Below are positions 17,206-24,100 of a DNA stretch of 64,000 bases, one piece after another. Numbering within the stretch: position 1 is the first letter of the stretch; each line of letters begins with the position of its first letter. The translations under genes and the position numbers were made by a program. The stretch comes from Singulisphaera sp. GP187. Lineage in GTDB: Bacteria; Planctomycetota; Planctomycetia; Isosphaerales; Isosphaeraceae. The notes beneath the pieces are model-generated. The model was given only the letters and a program-made list of their open reading frames with translations, ran no database searches and had not been told where the DNA came from. Location of the stretch: NCBI RefSeq assembly GCF_900129635.1, contig NZ_FSRB01000002.1:462727-526726 (forward strand). Direction: 5' to 3'.

Positions 17206-17248
17206 TCCTCGCGGCTAAAGCCGGGGGCTTCCTCGCTAATTTTGGTGA
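17206..17248. repeat. Second IS605-type end hairpin (relic)
   Basis: CTCCTCGCGGCTAAAGCCG with GGGGCTTCCTCGC forms a hairpin (CGGCTAAAGCCG core at about 17211-17222) of the kind found at right ends of IS200/IS605 elements. It lies upstream of the intact tnpB, pointing the same way, and just ahead of the next plus-strand gene, so it may be the remaining end of an earlier element. Confidence 0.45.
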
Positions 17249-17255
17249 GACTGCT

Positions 17256-18290
17256 ATGCTCGGAGCCATTCTGATCCTCGTGGGCTTGCTCCCTCTCGTC
17301 CCTCAACCGGCGGTCGATCCCAGCGAATTCCAGCGCTGGTTCGAGGCCGCCAGCCAGGGCCAACTGCAAATCCCGACCGAGGTCGCACGCGAAGCGGCGC
17401 ACTTTCGCTATGTCTTTGTCGCCGGATTCTGGAATGAACGCATGCCGGCCTATTTTGCGCAGAATGCCCAGGAGCTGAGGACTCGTGGAGTGCCGCGTGA
17501 CGCGATCCACTTCATTTACCCAAGTTCTCACAAGTCGATTGAAGAGAACGCCGACCTGGTTCACGCCCGATTCCTCGAGATTGCCGAGGCCGGCCCCGAG
17601 CCCTTGGTGGTGATCGCGCACAGCCGAGGGGCCTGCGATACCCTCGCGTTTGCGCTCGAGAACCCGGAGTTCGTCCGCACCCGGATCCGTGCCCTCTTCT
17701 TGGTGCAAGGTCCGTTCGGAGGGACCGGCGTGGCCGACTACGTGGCGGGGGACGGCCCGTCATTAGATCCCCGAATTCCCCTCCGTTACCGTGCCGTCGC
17801 CAATTTGCTCGGTCGCTTCGAGAAGATCAAGTTGAAGCGAGGCAAGCATGGGGGACTGTCTGGGATGACCCAGCAAGCGTCGGAGGATTTTTGGGAACAG
17901 ATGTTGGAGAAGCATCTCTGCGCGATCCCGGTCGTCGGGCCGAAGACGTTCTACGTCACGAGCGAGACCACTCCGGAGCAACAGCGACTCTTCAAACGGG
18001 CGACCGCGTGGTATCTGCAAACGCTCTCCGGGCCCAACGACGGCGTGGTGGCGCTTGAGGATCAGTCGTTGCCCGCCCTGGGCACGGTGCTGGCCGTTCT
18101 CGACGCCGGGCACTCCGACCTGACCAATCGCGGCCCGGCGACCCGCGCTCCTCGGCAACTGCGTCGGGCCTTGATCCAAGGGGTCGTCATGGCGGTGGGG
18201 AGCCCTGGGGAACGGGCCCGGATTGACGAACACGCGTCACGCGTGAGCGCTCCAGGGAACCATTTGCTGCAAGGTCAGCGAACCCACTAG
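17256..18290 (+). CDS. Alpha/beta-hydrolase-fold protein, exported or membrane-anchored
   Basis: A 344-residue protein with an N-terminal hydrophobic segment (MLGAILILVGLLPLVPQ). VVIAHSRGACDTLAF around residues 117-131 is a nucleophile elbow (GxSxG variant HSRGA), preceded by FVAGFWNERMPAYF and followed by LFLVQGPFGGTGVADYV, which fit an alpha/beta hydrolase that handles a lipid or ester. A late Asp/His pair (DGVVALEDQS and LDAGHSDLT) could complete the triad. The substrate is unknown. It begins only 8 bases after an IS605-type end hairpin, which may have altered its promoter. Confidence 0.7.
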   Translation: MLGAILILVGLLPLVPQPAVDPSEFQRWFEAASQGQLQIPTEVAREAAHFRYVFVAGFWNERMPAYFAQNAQELRTRGVPRDAIHFIYPSSHKSIEENADLVHARFLEIAEAGPEPLVVIAHSRGACDTLAFALENPEFVRTRIRALFLVQGPFGGTGVADYVAGDGPSLDPRIPLRYRAVANLLGRFEKIKLKRGKHGGLSGMTQQASEDFWEQMLEKHLCAIPVVGPKTFYVTSETTPEQQRLFKRATAWYLQTLSGPNDGVVALEDQSLPALGTVLAVLDAGHSDLTNRGPATRAPRQLRRALIQGVVMAVGSPGERARIDEHASRVSAPGNHLLQGQRTH

Positions 18291-18314
18291 CCTCATTGTT
18301 GAAGGCGATTCCAA

Positions 18315-18387
18315 GGTGGGCCGTGCCCACCCTACAAGAAAATTGCAATTCACATGTCTTGTCTTGTAGGGTGGGCACGGCCCACCA
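18315..18387. repeat. Family B inverted repeat (24-bp perfect arms)
   Basis: GGTGGGCCGTGCCCACCCTA(CAAG) at 18315-18338 is the exact reverse complement of 18364-18387. The 25-base loop is AT-rich. It lies between the convergent hydrolase and DUF1501 genes and could end transcription from both sides, though without a U-tract. Confidence 0.8.
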
Positions 18388-18396
18388 TTCTTGACT

Positions 18397-19821
18397 TCAA
18401 ACAAGAACCTCCCGGATCACCCGGCCGTGGACGTCGGTCAAGCGGCGGTTTGCCCCGTCGTGGTACCAGGTGAGCTTTTCGTGGTTGAATCCGGCGAGGT
18501 GAAGCACGGTCGCGTAGAGATCCCACACGCTGGTCGGGTTCACCGACGCGCGGCGGCCGAACTCGTCGGTCTCGCCGAAGCTGACGCCTTTCTGGACGCC
18601 CGCGCCGAGCATCCAGCATGTGAATCCGTCGGGATTGTGGTCGCGGCCTGTCGTTCCTTGCTGGTGCGTCGGCATCCGACCGAACTCCGTCGTCCAGAGC
18701 ACGAGCGTGTCGTCGAGGAGGCCGCGCGCGTTCAGGTCGGTCAGGAGCGCGGCGGTTGGCTGGTCGAAGATGGGACAATGCCGCTCGTAATCGGCTTTGA
18801 GGGTCTTGTGGGCGTCCCAGTTGAGCAGGCCGTCCACTCCCGACGCGCGCGAAGCGCAGTAGAGATTCACGTAGCGCACGCCCCGTTCCAGCAGCCGCCG
18901 GGAGAGCAGGCAGTTTCGGGCGTAGGCGGCCTTCAGAGGGTTCGGGTCGTCGGTGCCATAGAGCCGTTGGACGGCGCGCGACTCGCCCGCGAGGTCGGTG
19001 GCCTCGGGGGCCGAGAGTTGCATCCGCGCGGCGAGTTCGTAGGCGGCCATCCGGGCTTGCAGTTCGGTGTCGCCGGGATGGCTCGCGGCGTGGTTTCGGT
19101 TCAGGGTGTCGATGAGGGCTCGCGTGTCGCGATCCTCGGCCGTTGAGACTCCGGCCGGCCGGTTCAGGTTCCGCACGGGTTGTTGCGTGTTGATCATCAC
19201 GGCCTGATGACGCGCAGGCAGGAACCCATTGCTCCAGTTTGCCTTGCCGTTGGGCGGCTCACCGCGGACGTCGGTGATCGCGACGTACGTCGGCAGGTTG
19301 TCGTTCGCGCTGCCGAGGGCGTATGACAGCCAGGCGCCGGCGGCCGGGAACCCTTCGGTTGGCCGTCCCGTGTTCATGAAGACGCAGCCGGGGCCGTGGG
19401 TGTTCGTCTTCGACGTCATCCCATGCAAGAATGCGATGTCGTCGACGTGCCGCGCCATGTTCGGCAGGAGCGTCGAGATTTTCTTGCCCGCCTGACCGGT
19501 CTCGACGAACGGCCAAGGACTCTTCATGAGGTTGCCGTTCTTCCCCTGAAACGAGACGAGGTTTTCCTCGCCGGGCATGGGTGAGCCGTGGCGTTTTTCG
19601 AGCTCGGGCTTGTGTTCCCAGAGGTCGATGTGCGACGCCGCCCCGGGACAAAAAATCTGCAAGACCCGCTTCGCCTTCGGCGCATGGTGAGTCAATCCTC
19701 GACCCGGCTGCCACTCGGCCGCGGAGCCCTCGCGCGTCAGCAGCGCGCTCAGGCCGAGACCGGCCATCGCCGTGTAGACGTCGCCGAGGAAATCGCGACG
19801 GGTGGTGGGAAGGTCGCTCAT
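18397..19821 (-). CDS. DUF1501 domain protein, exported
   Basis: A 474-residue protein with a Tat-like N terminus (PTTRRDFLGDVYTAMAGLGLSALL). It has the family motifs VLQIFCPGAASHIDLWEHKPEL, MTSKTNTHGPGCVFMNTG, AVQRLYGTDDPNP, VLWTTEFGRMPTHQ, GRDHNPDGFTCWMLGAGV and SFGETDEFGRRA. It follows the DUF1549/DUF1553 gene on the same strand with 39 bases between them, forming the usual planctomycete pair. Its N-terminal region differs from the DUF1501 protein at 566-2098, so the two are not recent duplicates. Function not established. Confidence 0.9.
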   Translation of the reverse strand: MSDLPTTRRDFLGDVYTAMAGLGLSALLTREGSAAEWQPGRGLTHHAPKAKRVLQIFCPGAASHIDLWEHKPELEKRHGSPMPGEENLVSFQGKNGNLMKSPWPFVETGQAGKKISTLLPNMARHVDDIAFLHGMTSKTNTHGPGCVFMNTGRPTEGFPAAGAWLSYALGSANDNLPTYVAITDVRGEPPNGKANWSNGFLPARHQAVMINTQQPVRNLNRPAGVSTAEDRDTRALIDTLNRNHAASHPGDTELQARMAAYELAARMQLSAPEATDLAGESRAVQRLYGTDDPNPLKAAYARNCLLSRRLLERGVRYVNLYCASRASGVDGLLNWDAHKTLKADYERHCPIFDQPTAALLTDLNARGLLDDTLVLWTTEFGRMPTHQQGTTGRDHNPDGFTCWMLGAGVQKGVSFGETDEFGRRASVNPTSVWDLYATVLHLAGFNHEKLTWYHDGANRRLTDVHGRVIREVLV

Positions 19822-19860
19822 GTCAGCCTCGAGGTTGCGGAATCGATGGCGCTCGCTTGC

Positions 19861-22191
19861 TCAATCGATGGAAATCATCTCGCTCGCGTTCAAGAGCGCT
19901 CGGCAGAACGCGGGAAGTCCATGCTGGTCGATCAGACGACAGCCGTGGGCCACCTCGTCGTCGGTCGGGGCGCGGCCGAAGGTGAGCACGAAGCCACGGC
20001 GACACTGATCGGCGGGGGCGGAGCCGGCCTCGCGGCCGAGGCGATCGGCGAAGGCGCGGGCGGTCTCGACCGAGAAGCCGTGGTTAAGCATCGTGAGCGC
20101 TTGCAAAGGAGTCGTGGTCGACGCGCGCCGCGGCGTGCCGAAGGCATTGTCGGGACAGTCGAAATCGGACAAGACGTCGAGGTAACTCGCGCGGGCCGAG
20201 TGGTGGTAAACGCCTCGCCTGTGCGTTTCCGGGCCGGGCCGATCGAGCGGCACATACGTCGCCACGTTGTCTTGAAAGTAGGCGTAGAGCTTGAAGCCCG
20301 GCCCGCCCATCTGCGGATCGAGCAGGCCGGCGACCATCAGCATGGTGTCGCGCACTTCCTCGGCCGCCAGTCGTCGCGGCGGAAACCGCCAGAGCGACCG
20401 GGACGTTCCGTCGACGCGCGCCGCGGACTCGCGGTAGGTCGAGGCCTGCCGGTAGGTCATCGAGGTCATGATCAGCCGATGCAGCGGCTTGAGCCTCCAG
20501 CCGTCGTCGACCAGCCGGCTCGCCAGCCAGTCGAGCAGTTCCGGGTGGCTGGGCCGACCGCCCATGAAGCCGAAGTCGCTGGGGGTGTCGACCAGTCCGG
20601 TGCCGAAGTGGTAATGCCAGAGGCGGTTCGCCAGCACGCGCGGCGTGAGCGGGTTGCGCGGGTCGACGATCCAGTCGGCCAGGGCCAGCCGTCGGCCTGA
20701 TTCGGGAGCGTCGGGCGGCAACTGGTAACCGGGCACGATGGCGTCCAGGACCCCCAGGGCTGCCGGCGCGACGGCCTTTCCCGGCCGTTGCGGGTCGCCC
20801 CCGAGGAAGATCCGGAACGGTCCCGGCGCCGGTTCGAACGTTCCGACCCACCACGATGGCAACGGCGGAATCGAAGTCCGGGCCGCGCGAGCGGCGTCGT
20901 GCTCGGCCTTGGCGGCGGCGAGCCGCTTGATCGCGTCGGGACTCGCGGCCGCGCGGCCGGCGGCATCAAGCCGGGCGGCTTCGGCCGCCGCGCGCGCCTC
21001 GCGGTCGCGGAGCGGTGCGACCAATGCCTCGTGCGCGGCGCGTGCCGAGGCGGCGGCCACGGTGCGGTTGCCATGCCGCACCCCTGCAAAGGTGGCATAG
21101 AGGCCGTAATAGTCTTTCTGGCTGAGCGGGTCGAACTTGTGGTCGTGACAGCGGGCACAGCCGATCGTGACGCCGAGGAACGATTCGCCGGTCGCACGGA
21201 TCAGGTCGTCGAGCGTATTGGCTCGGATCAGGGCGGCCTGTGCCGCGTCCTGGTTACCGACGTCGTCGTACGGTCCACAAACGAGGAAGGTCGTGCCCAC
21301 CTCGACGTCGGGCTCATCCTTGCCGATCACGTCGCCGGCCAGGTGTTCGCGAACGAGGCGGTCGAACGGCTTGTCGTCGTTGAACGACCGGATCACGTAG
21401 TCGCGAAACGGCCAGGCGTTGGGGATGATCTCGTTCCGCTCGTAGCCCCGGCTCTCGCCGAACCGGACGACGTCGAGCCAGTGCCGGCCCCATTGCTCGC
21501 CGTAACGCGGTGAGGCGAGCAGGCGATCGACGAGCTTTTCGTACGCGTCGGGCGAGGAATCCGCCTCGAATGACGCGATTTCGTCGGCCGACGGTGGCAG
21601 GCCGGTCAAGTCGTAGGTGACGCGTCGGATCAAGGTCCGCCGGTCGGCCGGCGGCGACGGTATGAGCCCCTTCGCCTTCAGGCCGGCGACGATGAACGCA
21701 TCGATCGGGTTCGCCGGCCACCCCGGCGGCATGTCCTGCCCGAGGGGCGGTGGGACCTTCGCCAGGGGCCGCAGCGACCACCACTCGGCCCCGACTTTCG
21801 GAGCCTCCTTGAGGACGAGTCCCCTGGGCCAAACCGCCCCTTGCTCGACCCAGCGGCGCAAGACCGCCACCTGTGCGGACGAGAGCGGTGAGCCTTCCCT
21901 CGGCATCTTCGGTTCGCCGCCCTTTGGCGACGGCCCCACGACCTCGATCAGCGTGCTCTCAGCCGGCTTGCCCGGCTCGACGGCACCGGAGTCTTCCAGA
22001 TCGGTCGCGCTGGCGAGCGAAACGTCCCCCTTCTTACTCTCCGACCGATGGCAACGAATGCAGTGATTCGTCAGGATCGGCGCGACATCGCGCTCAAACT
22101 CGACCGGCTCCTGCCCGTCCGCGGAGGCGCCCTTGGCGAGCAGAACCAGAAGGAGCACTTCCGCGATCGATCCGAAACGGTTCTGCCACAT
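19861..22191 (-). CDS. Planctomycete cytochrome c-DUF1549-DUF1553 protein
   Basis: A 776-residue exported protein. After a signal peptide (SIAEVLLLVLLAKGASA) comes a PSCyt1 domain with a heme-binding motif CIRCH (about residues 44-48) and a distal Met (EPKMPREG), then DUF1549 (NPIDAFIVAGLKAKGL ... RRVTYDLTGLPPS ... YGEQWGRHWLDVVRFGES ... CARCHDHKFDP, a second CxxCH) and DUF1553 (PRNPLTPRVLANRLWHYHFG ... LTFGRAPTDDEVAHG). The start is set at ATG 22191 (MWQNRFG), directly before the signal peptide. It is probably a periplasmic electron-transfer protein working with the DUF1501 partner, but no activity is known. Confidence 0.9.
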   Translation of the reverse strand: MWQNRFGSIAEVLLLVLLAKGASADGQEPVEFERDVAPILTNHCIRCHRSESKKGDVSLASATDLEDSGAVEPGKPAESTLIEVVGPSPKGGEPKMPREGSPLSSAQVAVLRRWVEQGAVWPRGLVLKEAPKVGAEWWSLRPLAKVPPPLGQDMPPGWPANPIDAFIVAGLKAKGLIPSPPADRRTLIRRVTYDLTGLPPSADEIASFEADSSPDAYEKLVDRLLASPRYGEQWGRHWLDVVRFGESRGYERNEIIPNAWPFRDYVIRSFNDDKPFDRLVREHLAGDVIGKDEPDVEVGTTFLVCGPYDDVGNQDAAQAALIRANTLDDLIRATGESFLGVTIGCARCHDHKFDPLSQKDYYGLYATFAGVRHGNRTVAAASARAAHEALVAPLRDREARAAAEAARLDAAGRAAASPDAIKRLAAAKAEHDAARAARTSIPPLPSWWVGTFEPAPGPFRIFLGGDPQRPGKAVAPAALGVLDAIVPGYQLPPDAPESGRRLALADWIVDPRNPLTPRVLANRLWHYHFGTGLVDTPSDFGFMGGRPSHPELLDWLASRLVDDGWRLKPLHRLIMTSMTYRQASTYRESAARVDGTSRSLWRFPPRRLAAEEVRDTMLMVAGLLDPQMGGPGFKLYAYFQDNVATYVPLDRPGPETHRRGVYHHSARASYLDVLSDFDCPDNAFGTPRRASTTTPLQALTMLNHGFSVETARAFADRLGREAGSAPADQCRRGFVLTFGRAPTDDEVAHGCRLIDQHGLPAFCRALLNASEMISID

Positions 22192-22403
22192 GTCAGGAGT
22201 CTCAAGCCGCGGGTGGAATCGTGCTTTCACCATACCGCGGCCGACGGCCCATTCCAAGGAGAGGGCTCAGGCCGCAAGGTCGGGGTTCGCGTATACAAAA
22301 TCCGAAAAGCTCGTATGATTCCTAAAGTTTCACCTCGTTCGAGCAGTGAACCCCATCGCAGGCAGTCACTTCACATCCGATTCCCGTGACCCGGCACGAG
22401 GTT

Positions 22404-23909
22404 ATGATGATTCCTAGAGCCAAGGATGGCCGGCGCAGTCGTTTGGACCGAACTTCTTTCGGACTTGGGCTCAACCTTGGAGCACTCGAAGCGCGGATGA
22501 TGTTAACGGCGTCCACGATCAGTGGATACGTCTATCAGGACACGAACGGTGACGGTCTTTACGGGGCGGGCGACCGCCCGATCGCCGGGAGCCCGATCCA
22601 ACTCGTGAACTCCGCGAAAATGGTGGTGGGATCGACGACGACCGACGCGTCGGGCAAGTACCAGTTCTCGAGTGATGGGACCGTCCAAGGGACGCCGGGC
22701 GCGCAAACGCAAACCCTTTCGTTCCCCGCGACCCCGACCAACTTTACGAAGTCGGCCACGATTTCGCAGTTCGACCCGAGTCTCGGTACGCTGACTTCGG
22801 TGGACGTGACGTTCGCCGGGACCCTGTCGAGCGACATCAAGGTAGAGAGCCGAGACGCGAACCCGATGACGGTCGTCGGTCACGCTGAGGGCACGTTGGT
22901 CACCCAGGCTCCCGGCATCGCGGACCTGATGCTTCGGCCGACGTCCACGGTGACCTTCCCGGCCTCGGCCTATGACGGCCAGGCCGATTTCGGCGGCACC
23001 AGCGGCAAGGACTTTGGCGCGGTCACGGCCAGCGACTCGAAGACGGTCACGTTGACCACGCCCGGCGATCTCGCGGCTTACACGGGGACGGGGACAGTCC
23101 CTTTTTCCGTCGGCGCCGCCTCCACTTCGGCCGCCGCGGGCCCGGGTAACCTGCTCTCCGAAATCTCGTCCACCGGCGAGGCCACGGTCAATGTGGTGTA
23201 CCACTACCTGCCCCAAAGCGACCTGAAGCCAGGCCGCTACTCGATCGTCCAGACCGCCCAGCCCAACGGCTTTCTCCAAGGCTCCAATTCCCGGGGGGGC
23301 GTAGTGCTGCCGAGGAGTGCCGGGGTCGACACGATCCCGGTCACGCTCGCCGACAGCGACCTGACCGACAATAATTTTGGCGAACTGCTTCCGGCCGCCG
23401 CTGCCCCTCCCCCCCCCGCCGCCCCCCTGCCTTCCAGCAGCCTTTCCGGCTCCGTCTATCTCGACGCCAACAATAACGGCGCCAGGGATCCCAACGAGTT
23501 TGGAATCGCGACGGTGAATGTGACGCTCCGGGGGCGAGACAACTCGAATCGACCGGTCATGCTGACTTCCACGACCGACGCCTATGGTGTTTATCAGTTC
23601 AATAACTTGCGTCCTGGGCAGTACACGATCACCAAGTCTCAGCCGAACGCCTTCAGGTCGGGGCAAGAGACGATCGGCAGCCAGGGCGGGCAGGCGAGCA
23701 GGAACCGATTCTCCCGGGTCGTCCTGCGTGACAATACCCAGGGCGTCAACTACAACTTCGGTGAACAGGCCCGACCGAATTGCAGCCTGGCCTCCGTCCT
23801 CGCTCGGGTCGACCGGGGCCTTCCCCTTCGCTCCAACCTGGGACCAAACCTCCAGCGCTACCTCCCCGGACTCGTCGTCTACAACACCCAGCACCCGCGC
23901 CGCCGTTGA
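22404..23909 (+). CDS. SdrD B-like repeat surface protein with LEPR-XLL-type motif
   Basis: A 501-residue extracellular protein. The N-terminal region ends with LGALEARMMLTAS (about residues 25-37), which matches the planctomycete LEPR-XLL motif found at the start of large secreted proteins. Two SdrD B-like modules are visible: ISGYVYQDTNGDGLYGAGDRPIAG (about 39-62) and LSGSVYLDANNNGARDPNEFGIATVNVTLRG (about 350-380); the DxNxDG and DxNNNG loops fit calcium binding. A proline/alanine linker (near residues 333-347) precedes the second. The start at ATG 22404 follows GAGG at a good distance; an in-frame GTG lies at 22386. It is probably a cell-surface or matrix component. Confidence 0.8.
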   Translation: MMIPRAKDGRRSRLDRTSFGLGLNLGALEARMMLTASTISGYVYQDTNGDGLYGAGDRPIAGSPIQLVNSAKMVVGSTTTDASGKYQFSSDGTVQGTPGAQTQTLSFPATPTNFTKSATISQFDPSLGTLTSVDVTFAGTLSSDIKVESRDANPMTVVGHAEGTLVTQAPGIADLMLRPTSTVTFPASAYDGQADFGGTSGKDFGAVTASDSKTVTLTTPGDLAAYTGTGTVPFSVGAASTSAAAGPGNLLSEISSTGEATVNVVYHYLPQSDLKPGRYSIVQTAQPNGFLQGSNSRGGVVLPRSAGVDTIPVTLADSDLTDNNFGELLPAAAAPPPPAAPLPSSSLSGSVYLDANNNGARDPNEFGIATVNVTLRGRDNSNRPVMLTSTTDAYGVYQFNNLRPGQYTITKSQPNAFRSGQETIGSQGGQASRNRFSRVVLRDNTQGVNYNFGEQARPNCSLASVLARVDRGLPLRSNLGPNLQRYLPGLVVYNTQHPRRR

Positions 23910-23924
23910 GCCGGCCCCGCTCGC

Positions 23925-23951
23925 CCTGGGACCGCGGGCGTCCCGCTCGCC
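23925..23951. repeat. Family A repeat, single arm
   Basis: CCTGGGACCGCGGGCGTCCC followed by GCTCGCCTCTT matches one arm of family A, without the second arm. It sits just after the stop of the SdrD-like gene. Confidence 0.6.
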
Positions 23952-24100
23952 TCTTCTCTTAATATGATCGCCTGTTGCGGACTCCATCCGCCGACCAGAG
24001 CGTTGCCCCCCCGCCTTGCTTGGCTCAGTCGGTCCGGGTAATCTAATTATTGTTTAACGGGCGGAACTGGGCGGCCGATGCGGGGGAGATCCGACAGACA

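Noticed and set aside
22503..23987. 494-codon minus-strand frame opposite the SdrD-like gene
   Set aside because: Antisense shadow rich in Arg and Gly without motifs; the plus strand has the LEPR-XLL-like and SdrD motifs.
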